From the NCBI RefSeq assembly GCF_021117365.1, contig NZ_CP088262.1, positions 2,561,001 through 2,625,000 of the forward strand: a stretch of 64,000 nucleotides of DNA. The letters are read 5' to 3'. Shown here one piece after another: positions 17,448-28,669 of this stretch. Under the pieces are notes generated by a model that was not told where the DNA came from, searched no databases, and saw only the letters and a list, made by a program, of their open reading frames with translations. The stretch comes from Nocardioides sp. cx-173 (GTDB lineage Bacteria > Actinomycetota > Actinomycetes > Propionibacteriales > Nocardioidaceae). The stretch's first letter is position 1. Every line of letters starts with the position of its first letter. Made by a program: the position numbers and the translations under genes.

Positions 17448-17515
17448 GGGGATAGTCCCGGACGTTTGTGTCGTCTCGGGGCCGTGTCAGTGACACGAAC
17501 GTCAGGGACTACCCC
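17448..17515. repeat. Long imperfect inverted repeat after nrtR
   Basis: Arms of about 24 bases at 17448-17472 and 17492-17515 are nearly complementary: GGGGATAGTCCCGGACGTTT and onwards against the complement of GGGACTACCCC and its upstream bases. The loop flank contains an inner palindrome GTGTCAGTGACAC (17484-17496). It could end the pncB-pncA-nrtR transcript, but the nested symmetry and lack of a T run also suit a dispersed palindromic element. Confidence 0.7.
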
Positions 17516-17560
17516 GACGGAGCACCCAGCGCTGTGGGTGGCGTAGGCAAGGATGGAGGG

Positions 17561-20500
17561 GTGTCAGACGCGCTCGCCGGGTTCAGCGAACCGACCCGCA
17601 CCTGGTTCGGTGCGGCGTTCGCGGAGCCGACCCCGGCGCAGGCCGGCGCGTGGGCGGCGATCGGGGCCGGGCGGCACGCGCTGGTGGTGGCGCCGACCGG
17701 GTCGGGCAAGACGCTCAGCGCGTTCCTGTGGTCGATCGACCGGCTGCTGACCGAGCCGCCCCCCACGGACAAGGCGCGCCGCTGCCGGGTCCTCTACGTC
17801 TCGCCGCTCAAGGCCCTCGCCGTCGACGTCGAGCGCAACCTCCGCTCGCCGCTGACCGGCATCCGCCACACCGCCGACCGGCTCGGCGTCCCCGCGCCGG
17901 AGCTGCGCGTCGGCGTACGCAGCGGCGACACCAGTCCCGCCGAGCGCCGCAAGCTCACCACCTCGCCGCCCGACATCATGATCACGACGCCGGAGTCGCT
18001 GTTCCTGATACTCACCAGCCAGGCGCGTGAGTCGCTGCGCGGCGTCGAGACGGTCATCGTCGACGAGGTGCACGCGGTGGCCGGCACCAAGCGCGGCGCG
18101 CACCTCGCGCTGTCGCTGGAGCGCCTCGACGAGCTGCTCGACAGGCCGGCCCAGCGCATCGGGCTGTCGGCCACCGTCCGGCCCCTCGAGGAGGTCGCGC
18201 GCTTCCTCGGCGGCACCGCCCCGGTCGAGATCGTCGCCCCACCGGCCCACAAGCTGTGGGACCTCAGGGTCGTCGTCCCGGTCGAGGACATGACCGCCCC
18301 CGACCAGTTCGATGAGGACTCCGACGAGCCGCGCAACACCAGCATCTGGCCGCACGTCGAGGAGAGCGTGGTCGACCTGATCGAGGCGCACCGCTCCACG
18401 ATCGTGTTCGCCAACTCCCGTCGTCTCGCCGAGCGGCTGACCGCACGCCTCAACGAGATCGCCACCGCCCGCGCCCACCCCGACGCCGAGGCGGGTGCGC
18501 CCGGCCGGCCGCCCGCGGAGATCATGGCCCAGAGCGGGGTCTCGCAGCTCGCCCCCCGGCCACCGGAGGCGGGCGAGACGGTGATCGCCAAGGCCCACCA
18601 CGGCTCGGTGTCAAAGGAGCAGCGCGCGCTCATCGAGGACGACCTCAAGCGCGGCCGGCTGCCGGCCGTGGTGGCCACCAGCAGCCTCGAGCTCGGCATC
18701 GACATGGGCGCGGTCGACCTCGTGATCCAGATCGAGTCGCCGCCGTCGGTCGCCAGCGCCCTCCAGCGCGTCGGCCGGGCCGGGCACCAGGTGGGTGAGA
18801 CCAGCCGCGGCGTGCTGTTCCCCAAGCACCGCGGCGACCTCGCGCAGACCGCGGTCGCCGTCGAGCGCATGCGCACCGGCGGCATCGAGTCGCTGCGCGT
18901 GCCCGCCAACCCGCTCGACGTCCTCGCCCAGCAGGTGGTGGCCGCGACGGCGCTGGACGCCTGGGACGTCGACGAGCTGTTCGCCGTCGTACGCCGGACG
19001 GCCTCGTTCAGCAGCCTGCCCCGCTCGGCCTACGAGGCGACCCTCGACCTGCTCAGCGGCCGCTACCCCTCCGACGAGTTCGCCGAGCTGCGCCCGCGCA
19101 TCGTCTGGGACCGCGTCACCGGCAGCCTCACCGGCCGCCCCGGCGCCCAGCGGCTCGCCGTCACCAGCGGCGGCACGATCCCCGACCGCGGGCTCTTCGG
19201 GGTCTTCCTGGTCGGCGGCGAGGGCCCGGGCAGACGGGTCGGCGAACTCGACGAGGAGATGGTCTACGAGTCGCGGGTGGGCGACATCTTCGCGCTCGGC
19301 GCCACCAGCTGGCGGATCGAGGACATCACCCACGACCGGGTGCTGGTCACCCCCGCCCCGGGCGTCCCGGGGCGGCTGCCGTTCTGGAAGGGCGACGGGC
19401 TCGGCCGCCCCGCCGAGCTGGGCGCCGCCATCGGGGCCTTCACCCGCGAGCTGGGCGCGCTGCCGCGACCCCAGGCCGTGGACCGCGCCCAGGAGGGCGG
19501 GCTCGACGCCTGGGCGGCCGGCAACCTGGTCACCTACCTGCACGACCAGCTCGAGGCGACCAACGTCCTGCCCAGCGACACCTCGCTGGTGGTGGAGCGG
19601 TTCCGCGACGAGCTGGGCGACTGGCGCCTGGTCGTCCACTCCCCCTACGGCAAGCCGGTCCACGCCCCCTGGGCGCTGGCCATCAACGCCCGGCTGCGCG
19701 AGCGCCACGGCGTCGACGGCCAGGCGATGGCCTCCGACGACGGCATCGTCATCCGGATCCCCGACACCGACGCCGAGCCGCCGACCGGCGAGCTCATCGT
19801 CTTCGGGCCCGACGAGATCGAGGACCTGGTCACCCAGGAGGTCGGCGGCTCCGCGCTGTTCGCCGCGCGTTTTCGCGAGTGCGCCGCCCGCGCCCTGCTG
19901 CTCCCCCGGCGCGACCCCGGCCGCCGCTCGCCGCTGTGGCAGCAGCGCCAGCGCTCGGCCGCCCTGCTCGAGGTGGCCGCCCGCTACCCGTCCTTCCCGA
20001 TCGTGCTCGAGGCCGTGCGCGAGTGCCTCCAGGACGCCTACGACCTGCCCGCGCTGCTGGCCCTCATGCGCTCGGTGGAGCGGCGCGAGGTGCAGGTGGT
20101 CGACGTCGCCACCACCAGCCCCTCGCCCTACGCCGCCACCCTGCTCTTCGGCTACGTCGCGCAGTTCGTCTACGAGGGCGACTCCCCCATCGCCGAGCGC
20201 CGGGCCGCCGCACTCTCGCTCGACCAGGGGCTGCTCGCCGAGCTGCTCGGCCGCGTCGAGCTGCGCGAGCTGCTCGACCCCGAGGTGCTCGCGGAGGTGG
20301 AGGCCGAGCTGCAGCGCCTGGCCCCGGACCGGCGCGCTCGCGACGCCGAGGGCGTGGTCGACCTGCTGCGGATGCTGGGGCCGCTCACTGCCGAGGAGGT
20401 CACGGCCCGCACCGCCGACGACGCCGACGTCGCCGGCTGGCTGGGCGCCCTCACCGACGCCCGGCGGGTCGTCGCGGTCCGCATCGGGGGCGAGGAGCGG

Positions 20501-22087
20501 TGGACGGTCGTCGAGGACGTCGCCCGCCTGCGCGACGGTCTCGGCACACCGGTCCCTCCCGGCACGCCCGACGCCTTCACCGAGCCGGTCGAGGACCCGC
20601 TCGGCGACCTGGTCTCCCGGTTCGCTCGCACCCACGGCCCGTTCACCACCGAGCAGGTCGCAGAGCGCTTCGGCCTGGGCGCCGCGGTCGTCCGCCACAC
20701 CCTGCAGCGGCTCGCCGCCCACGGCCGGGTGCTCGAGGGCGAGTTCCGCCCGTCCGGCTCGGGCTCGGAGTGGTGCGAGGCCGAGGTGCTCCGCAAGCTG
20801 CGCCGCCGCTCGCTGGCCCGGCTGCGCAAGGAGGTCGAGCCGGTCGAGCCCGAGGCCCTGGCGAGGTTCCTCGGCGCGTGGCAGCACGTCGCCGGCACGC
20901 CCGGACGTGGTCTGCGCGGCATCGACGGCGTCCTCGCGGCCGTCGACCAGCTCGCCGGCGCCCCGGTGCCGGCCTCGGCCCTCGAGCCCCTCGTGCTCGG
21001 TGCCCGGGTGCGCGACTACGCCCCGTCTTACCTCGACGAGCTCACCGCCTCCGGCGAGGTCCTGTGGGCCGGCCACGGCAGCCTGCCCGGCGCCGACGGC
21101 TGGGTCTCGCTCCACCTCGCCGACTCCGCCCCGCTCACGCTGCCCGAGCCCGCGCCGCTCGAGTACGCCGCCCTCCACGAGGCCGTGCTGGAGGCGCTGG
21201 CGCCCGGAGGGGCGTGGTTCTTCCGCCAGCTCTCCGACGCCGTGAGCTCGGTGTCCGACGCGGCCCTCTCGGCCGCGCTGTGGGAGCTGGTCTGGGCCGG
21301 CCGCATCAGCAACGACACCCTGGTGCCGCTGCGGGCCCTCACGCGAGCCGGGACCCCCAGCCACCGCAGCCGGCGCCCCCCGCCGCGGGCGGGGCGGCCC
21401 GCCCGCACCGGTCCGCCGGAGACCGCCGGCCGCTGGGCCCTGCTCCCGGCCGTTGACACCGACCCCACCCGCCGCGCGCACGCGACGGCCGAGCGGCTGC
21501 TGGACCGCCACGGTGTGGTGATCCGGGGCGCCGTGATGAGCGAGCGGGTGCCGGGCGGGTTCGCCGCGGTCTACAAGGTGCTCTCGGCGTTCGAGGACTC
21601 CGGCCGCTGCCGCCGCGGCTACTTCGTGAGCGGTCTCGGCGCGGCGCAGTTCGGCACCACTGGGGCGATCGACCGGCTCCGCACGTTCTCCGAGCTGCCC
21701 CCCGACGCCAAGCCGACCGCCGTCGCGCTCGCGGCGACCGACCCGGCCAACCCCTACGGCGCCGCGCTGGGCTGGCCCGAGGGCGAGGGCGGCCACCGTC
21801 CCGGCCGCAAGGCCGGGGCCATCGTGGTCCTGGTCGACGGCGCCCTCACCCTGTACGTCGAGCGCGGGGGCAAGACGCTGCTCACCTGGAGCGACGACGT
21901 CGACCTGCTCACCCCGGCCGCCGCCGCCCTGGCCGAGGCCGTGGCCCGCGGCTCCCTCGGGCGGCTCACCGTCGAGAAGGCCGACGGCGCGGCGCTGCTG
22001 GGCGCGGGCACGACCCCGCTGCGCACGGCGCTGGACGCGGCCGGCTTCGTCGCCACCCCACGAGGCCTGAGGTTGCGCGGTGCCTGA
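17561..22087 (+). CDS. lhr: Lhr-family DNA helicase
   Basis: This 1508-residue superfamily 2 helicase has the usual full length for long Lhr. It has Walker A APTGSGKT (44-51), the DEVH box at 168-171 followed by AVAGTKRGAHL, and motif VI as QRVGRAGHQVG. The long C-terminal part holds winged-helix and beta-barrel domains. It unwinds or remodels DNA with 3'-5' polarity in repair. The GTG at 17561 was chosen because GGATGGAGGGG precedes it and SDALAGFSEPTRTWF matches the family start. Its 3' end overlaps the Nei2 gene by 8 bases, as in the lhr-nei pair of Mycobacterium. Confidence 0.95.
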   Translation: MSDALAGFSEPTRTWFGAAFAEPTPAQAGAWAAIGAGRHALVVAPTGSGKTLSAFLWSIDRLLTEPPPTDKARRCRVLYVSPLKALAVDVERNLRSPLTGIRHTADRLGVPAPELRVGVRSGDTSPAERRKLTTSPPDIMITTPESLFLILTSQARESLRGVETVIVDEVHAVAGTKRGAHLALSLERLDELLDRPAQRIGLSATVRPLEEVARFLGGTAPVEIVAPPAHKLWDLRVVVPVEDMTAPDQFDEDSDEPRNTSIWPHVEESVVDLIEAHRSTIVFANSRRLAERLTARLNEIATARAHPDAEAGAPGRPPAEIMAQSGVSQLAPRPPEAGETVIAKAHHGSVSKEQRALIEDDLKRGRLPAVVATSSLELGIDMGAVDLVIQIESPPSVASALQRVGRAGHQVGETSRGVLFPKHRGDLAQTAVAVERMRTGGIESLRVPANPLDVLAQQVVAATALDAWDVDELFAVVRRTASFSSLPRSAYEATLDLLSGRYPSDEFAELRPRIVWDRVTGSLTGRPGAQRLAVTSGGTIPDRGLFGVFLVGGEGPGRRVGELDEEMVYESRVGDIFALGATSWRIEDITHDRVLVTPAPGVPGRLPFWKGDGLGRPAELGAAIGAFTRELGALPRPQAVDRAQEGGLDAWAAGNLVTYLHDQLEATNVLPSDTSLVVERFRDELGDWRLVVHSPYGKPVHAPWALAINARLRERHGVDGQAMASDDGIVIRIPDTDAEPPTGELIVFGPDEIEDLVTQEVGGSALFAARFRECAARALLLPRRDPGRRSPLWQQRQRSAALLEVAARYPSFPIVLEAVRECLQDAYDLPALLALMRSVERREVQVVDVATTSPSPYAATLLFGYVAQFVYEGDSPIAERRAAALSLDQGLLAELLGRVELRELLDPEVLAEVEAELQRLAPDRRARDAEGVVDLLRMLGPLTAEEVTARTADDADVAGWLGALTDARRVVAVRIGGEERWTVVEDVARLRDGLGTPVPPGTPDAFTEPVEDPLGDLVSRFARTHGPFTTEQVAERFGLGAAVVRHTLQRLAAHGRVLEGEFRPSGSGSEWCEAEVLRKLRRRSLARLRKEVEPVEPEALARFLGAWQHVAGTPGRGLRGIDGVLAAVDQLAGAPVPASALEPLVLGARVRDYAPSYLDELTASGEVLWAGHGSLPGADGWVSLHLADSAPLTLPEPAPLEYAALHEAVLEALAPGGAWFFRQLSDAVSSVSDAALSAALWELVWAGRISNDTLVPLRALTRAGTPSHRSRRPPPRAGRPARTGPPETAGRWALLPAVDTDPTRRAHATAERLLDRHGVVIRGAVMSERVPGGFAAVYKVLSAFEDSGRCRRGYFVSGLGAAQFGTTGAIDRLRTFSELPPDAKPTAVALAATDPANPYGAALGWPEGEGGHRPGRKAGAIVVLVDGALTLYVERGGKTLLTWSDDVDLLTPAAAALAEAVARGSLGRLTVEKADGAALLGAGTTPLRTALDAAGFVATPRGLRLRGA

Positions 22088-22877
22088 GGGCGACACCGTC
22101 TACCGCGTGGCCCGCAGGCTCGACCGCGCGCTCTCCGGCCGGCTCCTGCTGGGCACCGACCTGCGGGTGCCGCAGCACGCCACCGCCGACCTCTCGGGCG
22201 GCACGGTCGTCACGACCCTCTCGCGGGGCAAGCACCTGCTCACCCGGATCCAGCGCGACGACGAGCGCTGGACGCTGCACACGCACTTGAAGATGGAGGG
22301 AGCCTGGCACCTCCACAAGCCCGGTCAGCGCTGGTCGCGACCGGCCCACCAGGCGCGGGTCGTGCTCGAGACCGCCGAGGCGACCGCCGTCGGGTTCTCC
22401 CTGGGCATCGTCGAGCTGCTGCCCACGGCCGAGGAGGACCGCGTCGTCGGCCACCTGGGTCCGGACCTGCTCGGCCCCGACTGGGACGAGGAGGAGGCCC
22501 TGCGCCGGCTGCGCGAGGACCCCGACCGCCCCATCGGGGAGGCGCTGCTCGACCAGACCCGGCTGGCGGGCATCGGGAACATGTACCAGGCCGAGCTCTG
22601 CTTCGTCAGCGGCCTGCACCCCCGCACCCCGGTCGGGCAGGTGCCGGCCCTGCCCCGCCTGGTCCGCCGGGCGCGGCAGATGCTGGAGCTCAACAAGGAG
22701 CGCGCCCGGCAGGCCACCACCGGGGACCTGCGCAACCCACTGTGGGTCTACCGCCGCGACACGGCGGCGTGCCGGCGCTGCGGCAGCCGGATCCACGTCG
22801 ACCTGGTGGGGCCGCCCGGGCGCGAGCGGGCGTCGTACTGGTGCCCGGGCTGCCAGCCGGAGCCGAGGACCGGCTGA
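22080..22877 (+). CDS. Endonuclease VIII-like DNA glycosylase (Fpg/Nei family, Nei2)
   Basis: This 265-residue bifunctional glycosylase/AP-lyase has Pro2-Glu3 at the N-terminus (MPEGDT), the catalytic pair of the family, and Lys51 in LSRGKHLL. A C-terminal zinc finger is formed by CRRC (231-234) and CPGC (255-258). It removes oxidised bases. The GTG start is fixed by the need for proline at position 2. The 8-base overlap with lhr indicates joint expression and probably joint repair. The stop lies 3 bases from the convergent clgR stop. Confidence 0.95.
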   Translation: MPEGDTVYRVARRLDRALSGRLLLGTDLRVPQHATADLSGGTVVTTLSRGKHLLTRIQRDDERWTLHTHLKMEGAWHLHKPGQRWSRPAHQARVVLETAEATAVGFSLGIVELLPTAEEDRVVGHLGPDLLGPDWDEEEALRRLREDPDRPIGEALLDQTRLAGIGNMYQAELCFVSGLHPRTPVGQVPALPRLVRRARQMLELNKERARQATTGDLRNPLWVYRRDTAACRRCGSRIHVDLVGPPGRERASYWCPGCQPEPRTG

Positions 22878-22880
22878 GGA

Positions 22881-23189
22881 TCAGGCGGCGGAGGCGACCA
22901 CGTCGCCGGCCGGGCGCCGGGCGTTGACCGAGATCGGCGTGGCGGCCAGGGCGGCCTCCTCGAGGGCGACCGCGAGCGAGACCTCGCTGAGGACCTCCGA
23001 CAGGGGGGCGTCCAGCGCGGCGCACAGCGAGGCCAGCAGCTCCGAGGACGCCTCCTTCTGACCGCGCTCGATCTCGGAGATGTAGCCCAGGCTGACCCGG
23101 GCATCGGCGGAGACCTCGCGCAGGGTCATCCCGCGCTCCATCCGACGGGCACGGAGCACGTCACCCAGGAGCCGACGAAACAGCACCAC
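22881..23189 (-). CDS. clgR: ClgR-type XRE regulator
   Basis: This 102-residue helix-turn-helix protein starts [15 protein letters not shown] and has the ClgR core [35 protein letters not shown] (about residues 21-55). ClgR activates Clp protease and repair genes in actinobacteria. Two consecutive GTG codons are possible starts; 23189 is chosen because GAAGGGG lies at good spacing before it. It follows cinA on the same strand, a conserved pair. Confidence 0.9.
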   Translation of the reverse strand: MVLFRRLLGDVLRARRMERGMTLREVSADARVSLGYISEIERGQKEASSELLASLCAALDAPLSEVLSEVSLAVALEEAALAATPISVNARRPAGDVVASAA

Positions 23190-23233
23190 GAGGGTTCCCC
23201 TTCCCACTCGATGAGGTGGATATGTGCCCAACG

Positions 23234-23746
23234 CTACCGGAGAGGCGTTTCTTCCGGACGGAGGAGGCCCAGGAGCGCCGCCAGCGCCTCCTCGCAGGTG
23301 CGCTCCTGGATGGCCGCCCGCCCGCCCGTCAGCTCCAGCGACAGCACGGTCGTCCCCGCGGGCCCGGCCACCGCCACGAACACCGTGCCCGGCGGCTGGT
23401 CCTCCTGCCGGTCCGGTCCGGCGACGCCCGTGGTGCTCACGGCGTACGTCGCCCCGAGGACCCGGCGGGCGCCCTCGGCCATGGCGCGGGCACAGGCGGC
23501 CGAGACCACGCCGTGCTCCTCCACGAGCGCGAGCGGTACCCCCAGCACGTCGGTCTTCACCTCGGTGGCGTAGGAGACGATCCCGCCCCGGAAGGAGCGC
23601 GAGGCCCCGGGCACGCTGGTGAGCAGTGCCGCGAGCCGGCCCCCGGTGAGCGACTCGGCCGTACCGAGGGTGGCCGTGGCCGCGACCAGCGCGTCCTGGA
23701 CGGAGGCGGCGAGGACGGCGCTGTCGGGCCTGGGCGTGCGTGCCAT
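23234..23746 (-). CDS. cinA: CinA C-terminal domain protein (nicotinamide-nucleotide amidase type)
   Basis: This 170-residue protein consists only of the CinA/PncC amidohydrolase domain, with the blocks [35 protein letters not shown] and STTGVAGPD. The family deamidates NMN. The N-terminal molybdopterin-like domain of full CinA is absent, as in other actinobacteria. It sits directly before clgR. The usual neighbour pgsA is displaced by the large nuclease gene. Confidence 0.93.
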   Translation of the reverse strand: MARTPRPDSAVLAASVQDALVAATATLGTAESLTGGRLAALLTSVPGASRSFRGGIVSYATEVKTDVLGVPLALVEEHGVVSAACARAMAEGARRVLGATYAVSTTGVAGPDRQEDQPPGTVFVAVAGPAGTTVLSLELTGGRAAIQERTCEEALAALLGLLRPEETPLR

Positions 23747-23777
23747 GTCGGCATTGTGCCCGCCCGCAGCGACGACA

Positions 23778-23809
23778 GCGGGAGCCGGCCCCCAGGGGCC
23801 GGCTCCCGC
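23778..23809 (-). terminator. Terminator hairpin after the secreted nuclease gene
   Basis: Perfect 15-base arms (GCGGGAGCCGGCCCC and its complement, at 23778-23792 and 23795-23809) flank a 2-base loop, just past the nuclease stop and before cinA. There is no T run, as is common in high-GC bacteria. Confidence 0.75.
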
Positions 23810-23829
23810 TTGGTGGATCCTGGTTCAGG

Positions 23830-26800
23830 TCAGCGCCGCACCACCCGGATGACGTGCCGGACGGTGCCGGGCTTCACCCGGCTGTCGCCGGGGTAGACGA
23901 TGGTCAGCCGCTTGCGGCCCACCGTCCTCCACACCGGCAGCTTGACCTTGGCCACGCCGTCGACCAGCCGGACGGTGATCACGCCCTTGCGGGTGCCCCG
24001 GATCTTGACCACCCCGGTCGGCTTCCCGCCCGGCGCGGTGATCGTCACCCGCACCTTCGCCCGGGTCTTGCCGCGCACGACCTTGGCCGGGAAGTGCTTG
24101 ACCTTGATCTTCGGCGTCACCTTGACCGGGGCCGGCGGGGTGTCGTCGGCCACGACGATCGGCACCTCGACCTCCGTGCCGGTGCTGGCGCCCGTGAGGG
24201 TCAGCGACTGCGCGCCGGAGCCCACGCCCGCCGGTAGCCGCACGCTGACCGTGGCCTTGCCGGCCTCGTCGAAGGCCGCGACGGCCGTGTGGTCCAGCGG
24301 GTAGGTGCCCAGCTGGGTCTCCCCCCACGTGACGACCACCTCGGTGTCCTTGACGTCGCTGGGTCCGGTGAAGGACCAGGACGACACGTCGAACGCCACC
24401 GTGTCGCCGGCGTCGTACTCAGCGGGCGCCCCGGAGGGGAACGAGACCCCCACCGCGTGCTGGCGGTAGTCCACCGGCCGCGGCGCCTCGTCCGCGAACT
24501 CCGCCATGTAGTCGACCATCGCCTGTAGGTCGGCCTTGCCGGTGTCGCGCTTGTTGGTGGCGTTGTTGAAGGCGGCGAAGTTGTCGCCGCCGGCGGCGAG
24601 GAAGGAGTTGGCGGTGACCGAGTACGTCGCCGTCGGGCTGATCGGCTCGCCGTCGAGCGACATCGAGGTGATCCGCGACCCCTGCGGCTTCGCCGGGTCG
24701 TAGGTGTACTCGAAGCCCGAGGACGCCCCCAGCTTCAGGAACGGCCGCGACGAGCCCGCGGGCTGCCACTGCTGCTCCAGGACCGCCTTGAGGTCGGCCC
24801 CCGTGAGGTCCATGTTGACCAGGGTGTTCGCGAAAGGCTGGACCACGGCGGCCTGCTTGTAGGTCAGCGTCCGCGGGAAGGGCCCCGTGCCACTGCCGGC
24901 CAGGTCGGCCCGGAGGCCGCCGGGGTTCATGAACGCGATCTGCGCCTCACCGGCCTCCGGGGTGCCCGTGGCCCAGCGCTGGACCTCGGCAACCAGGTTG
25001 CCCAGCGCCGACTCGCCACCGCGGTTCTCGGTGGTGCCGTCGGCCAGCTTGGCCCGGTCGAAGCGACCGCCGATCTGCCCCAGCGACCGCGCGCCGAGGG
25101 TCTCGGCCTGGGTCACCGCCTCGTCGACGATCGCCTTGGTGGCCGGGTCGACGGGGTAGTTGGCGGTGAAGGCCGTGCCGGGGCCGGAGCCGTCGGCGTC
25201 GGTGGCCAGCGGCAGGATCGACTGCGCCTTGGCCACGAGCCGGCCGTCCTGGTCGAACTGGAACTTCAGCTGGTTGAGGTTGGTGCCGTACTGGCCGGCC
25301 GAGACCACCGGGCGCTCCGTGACCGCGCGACCCTGCGCGGCCCAGGCGGGCACGGGGACCGAGTGGTTGTAGGCGAGGTGGGTGTGGCCCGAGACGATCG
25401 CGTCCACGTCGGGGCTGACCCCGTTGACGATCCGGCCGAACGCCGAGTCGTCGGTCGCGTCGGCCAGGGCCGGCGACGTGGCACCCTCGTGGACCAGCAG
25501 CACGACCAGGTCGACGGGGTCGGCACCGGAGCGCAGCTGTGCCGCGGCCCGGTTGGTGGCCGCGACCACGTCGGTCACGGTCACGCCGGCCATCGCCGAC
25601 GGGGTGACCAGCGTGAGCAGGTCCTCGGTGACGGCGCCGACGAAGCCGACCCTGATGTCGCCGAAGTCCTCGACCCAGGTCTCGGCCAGCTCCTCACCGC
25701 CGCTGGACGTGTCGACGTTGGCGGCGAGGTACTCCCAGTCCGCGCGATCCTGCACGCGGCCCACCAGGTCGTCGTAGCCCCGGTCGAACTCGTGGTTGCC
25801 GACGGCCGAGACATCGAGCCCGGCCTCGTTGAGCGCGTCGATCGTCGGCTCGTCCTCCTGGATGAACGACTCGAACGTCGAGGCGCCGATGAGGTCACCG
25901 GCGGCGGCGAACACCGTGTCGGGGTTCTCCTGCTCCAGCTGCTTGACCGCCCCGGCGAGCACCGCGGCACCACCCTCGGCGCCGTTGGCGAGCAGGCGCC
26001 CGTGGTAGTCGTTGGTGGCCAGGATCTGCACCTCGGTGCCCGTCGTCGCGACGTCGAGGCCCACGAGCTTCGGGTTGTGGTCCGAGGCCGCGAACGGGTC
26101 GTTGCCGTTGAAGAACCGGGTCGGGTTGTAGTTGAACCGGCTGTACTGGAACGCGACCGGCTCGTTGGCGTTGATCTCCCACTGGTCGGCTCCCGTCACC
26201 ATCGACCGCGCGGCGGTGTTGGCCAGGACGTGGTCGAGCGAGCCCGAGAGGCCGTCGAAGCTGTAGGAGTACTCCCCTGCCGTGGACGACGCGACGATCT
26301 CGTAGCCCGCGTTCTTGAGGACCTCCATCGGCTGCTCGAAGCTGTAGGAGTTGAAGTCGCCGGTCAGGAAGATCTCGTCGATCCCCCGCTCCTGGGCGAA
26401 GGAGCCCGCGAAGTCGACGAGGGCCTGCGCCTGTCGCACGCGGTCGCCGTTGTAGGCGCCCTGCCCGTCGCCGGTGTCGACGTTGTCGCCGGTGGCGCCC
26501 GAGGAGCCCTTGGACTTGAAGTGGTTGACGATGACGCCGAAGGCGTCCGCGTCGGTCGAGCCCACCGGCTTGAACGCCTGGGCGAGCGGCTCGCGAGCGT
26601 TCGCGAACGGCGCGGAGCCGACGAGCACCTTGGCGGCACCCACGGGCGCGAGGACGCTCGGGTCGTAGATGAAGGCGTTGCGGATCACGTCCTGCTCCGC
26701 GAGGGCCGGGAGCTGGTCGGCCGCCGGTGAGGGCGAGTAGGCCCAGCGGCGAGCTCCCGCGGCGGTGTTGAGCGCCCTGACCAGCTGAGCGACCGCGTCG

Positions 26801-28584
26801 TCACGGTTGGTCTCGCCGAGCAGCTTGACGGAGTTCTCGATCTCCTCCAGGGAGACCACGTCGGCGTCGAGGGTGTTGATCGCCTTGACGATCTTGCTCT
26901 GCTGACGGGTGAGATCACCCGGCTCGGCGGCGCCACGCGGGCCGTTGGGGGTGCAGGAGTTGACGGCGACGGGGTCGTTGTCGCGGTCGCCGTAGTAGGT
27001 GCAGGTGCCGCCACGGGCCTCGAAGGCCGCGCCGGTGGTGTTGAAGTAGTTGAGCACGTTGAAGGTGGCCAGCTTGACGTTGCCCCCGACCGCCTGCGGC
27101 GCGAGGTTGGCCGAGCGGGTGTCGCTGAACGTCGCCACGTCGCTGCCGTCGCCGACCACGCGCTGCTGCGGCTGGAACTTCCAGGTGCTGTTGCGGTAGT
27201 CGAGCACCACGGGGGCGGTGATGGCGGCCTGGGCGCCGACCCGGATCGACTTCGTGGGCGTCAGCCAGGGCAGCGGGATCTGCAGGTTCTCGCGCTCCTC
27301 GACGCCGTCGTTGTTGTTGTCGGTGTCGAGGAAGTCGATGGACGCACCGTCGTCGAGCGCCACCGCGCGGCGGGCGTTGTCCGCCTCGACGGCGTCGGCC
27401 TCCGGGGTGTTCGGCGCGGCGACGTCGGTGGGCTGGCGCAGCGGCGTGCTGCCCGACGCAAGGCCGATCTCGGCGTACTGGTTGATCGTGTAGGCGTTGG
27501 TCACCGTGAAGGGGCCGGTCGGGGCCACGAGCTCGCCCTCGTGGGCCTCGCGCTCCGCCTCGGTCGCCGGCAGCGTGGTGGCCAGCGGCGTGATCTCGGG
27601 CAGGTCGGCGATCGGCGTCACCGTGACCGGCACCGTGGCGGAGACCTGGGTCAGCTCGGTGAGGCCCCCGAACTCGACGACCTTGCCGCGCACCTGCACG
27701 GAGTCGCCCACGGCGGGCATCGCCTCGCCGAGCGCGGGAGTGAAGACGAAGATGCCGTCGGAGGCACCCGGGGTCGCGTCGGCCGCGCTGCCGGTGCCAC
27801 CGGTCTGCAGGAAGAAGCCCCCGAGGCCGCCCGTGGGGTAGCGGGCCGTCACCACGCCCGTGGTGGTGGCGTTGTCGCCGGCGTAGGGGCTGGTGGCCCC
27901 GGTGCCCTGGATCTCCGCGATGGTGGCGGTGACCTCGTCAGCCGGGTCCGGAGCCTCGCCGGCCGCGTTGACCGGGGTCGGCGCGCCGGAGGTGAAGTCG
28001 GCGATGTTGTGGTCGGTGTCGGCACCGGCCGCGTTGCGCGACGACGACGTCGAGTTGCTCATGGCGGGCGCCTTGCCGGTGCCCTCCCAGACGTTGCTGT
28101 TGACGCCGACCAGGTCGATGATCGCCGCGTTGGCGGCGAGGCTGTTGACGCCCGGGTCGACCGGCGTCGTGCCGTTGGACAGGATCGCCGTGCCACCGGT
28201 GCCGCCCATGGCGATCGTCCCGGTCACGTCGGGGCTCGGTAGCGCGGTGGTCCCGCCGGTGCCGGCGCCCTGCTGGACGAGGTAGTGCTTGCCGGCAGGG
28301 ACGGAGCCGCTGAGCGGCGTCACGCCGCTGGCGGCACCGGTGTTGCCGGCGCTGCGCCACTGGACCGACCACCCGGAGACGTCGATCGGGGCCGAGGTGG
28401 GGTTGTACAGCTCGATGAAGTCGTTCGTGAGCGTGGCACCGCTGTTGCCGCCGCCGCCGTAGACCTCGCTGATGACGAGGTCCTCCGGCGCGGCGTGCGC
28501 TGCGGGCAGGGTGAGGACCGAGAGTCCGGTCGCGGCGACGGTGAGCCCGAGTGCCGTGGCCAATCTCTGCCGAGATGAGGACAT
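23830..28584 (-). CDS. Giant secreted ExeM/NucH-type nuclease with 5'-nucleotidase domain
   Basis: This is a 1584-residue exported protein. The order is: signal peptide ending AAHAA (about 1-32); lamin-tail domain (about 35-150); OB-like region; endonuclease/exonuclease/phosphatase domain (about 503-840, with [21 protein letters not shown] and [10 protein letters not shown]); calcineurin-like 5'-nucleotidase (about 853-1150, with [21 protein letters not shown] and SGHTH); 5'-nucleotidase C-terminal domain (about 1180-1370); and a basic Ig-like tail (about 1490-1584). It would cut extracellular DNA and then dephosphorylate the nucleotides. No LPXTG anchor is seen. The ATG at 28584 is preceded by GGAGAA. 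A PHO-box-like repeat lies upstream. Confidence 0.92.
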   Translation of the reverse strand: MSSSRQRLATALGLTVAATGLSVLTLPAAHAAPEDLVISEVYGGGGNSGATLTNDFIELYNPTSAPIDVSGWSVQWRSAGNTGAASGVTPLSGSVPAGKHYLVQQGAGTGGTTALPSPDVTGTIAMGGTGGTAILSNGTTPVDPGVNSLAANAAIIDLVGVNSNVWEGTGKAPAMSNSTSSSRNAAGADTDHNIADFTSGAPTPVNAAGEAPDPADEVTATIAEIQGTGATSPYAGDNATTTGVVTARYPTGGLGGFFLQTGGTGSAADATPGASDGIFVFTPALGEAMPAVGDSVQVRGKVVEFGGLTELTQVSATVPVTVTPIADLPEITPLATTLPATEAEREAHEGELVAPTGPFTVTNAYTINQYAEIGLASGSTPLRQPTDVAAPNTPEADAVEADNARRAVALDDGASIDFLDTDNNNDGVEERENLQIPLPWLTPTKSIRVGAQAAITAPVVLDYRNSTWKFQPQQRVVGDGSDVATFSDTRSANLAPQAVGGNVKLATFNVLNYFNTTGAAFEARGGTCTYYGDRDNDPVAVNSCTPNGPRGAAEPGDLTRQQSKIVKAINTLDADVVSLEEIENSVKLLGETNRDDAVAQLVRALNTAAGARRWAYSPSPAADQLPALAEQDVIRNAFIYDPSVLAPVGAAKVLVGSAPFANAREPLAQAFKPVGSTDADAFGVIVNHFKSKGSSGATGDNVDTGDGQGAYNGDRVRQAQALVDFAGSFAQERGIDEIFLTGDFNSYSFEQPMEVLKNAGYEIVASSTAGEYSYSFDGLSGSLDHVLANTAARSMVTGADQWEINANEPVAFQYSRFNYNPTRFFNGNDPFAASDHNPKLVGLDVATTGTEVQILATNDYHGRLLANGAEGGAAVLAGAVKQLEQENPDTVFAAAGDLIGASTFESFIQEDEPTIDALNEAGLDVSAVGNHEFDRGYDDLVGRVQDRADWEYLAANVDTSSGGEELAETWVEDFGDIRVGFVGAVTEDLLTLVTPSAMAGVTVTDVVAATNRAAAQLRSGADPVDLVVLLVHEGATSPALADATDDSAFGRIVNGVSPDVDAIVSGHTHLAYNHSVPVPAWAAQGRAVTERPVVSAGQYGTNLNQLKFQFDQDGRLVAKAQSILPLATDADGSGPGTAFTANYPVDPATKAIVDEAVTQAETLGARSLGQIGGRFDRAKLADGTTENRGGESALGNLVAEVQRWATGTPEAGEAQIAFMNPGGLRADLAGSGTGPFPRTLTYKQAAVVQPFANTLVNMDLTGADLKAVLEQQWQPAGSSRPFLKLGASSGFEYTYDPAKPQGSRITSMSLDGEPISPTATYSVTANSFLAAGGDNFAAFNNATNKRDTGKADLQAMVDYMAEFADEAPRPVDYRQHAVGVSFPSGAPAEYDAGDTVAFDVSSWSFTGPSDVKDTEVVVTWGETQLGTYPLDHTAVAAFDEAGKATVSVRLPAGVGSGAQSLTLTGASTGTEVEVPIVVADDTPPAPVKVTPKIKVKHFPAKVVRGKTRAKVRVTITAPGGKPTGVVKIRGTRKGVITVRLVDGVAKVKLPVWRTVGRKRLTIVYPGDSRVKPGTVRHVIRVVRR

Positions 28585-28669
28585 GTAGCGTTCTCCAGAG
28601 GGTGAAAAGGGAGAGTCTCCGAGTGGGACCTGCGTCACCCTAACCCTGGATCGTCCGGGCGAATCCGCC

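Noticed and set aside
18611..22096. A very long open frame on the minus strand opposite lhr and the start of nei2
   Set aside because: It mirrors the codon bias of the plus-strand genes, has no recognisable motifs and is a typical antisense artefact in high-GC DNA.
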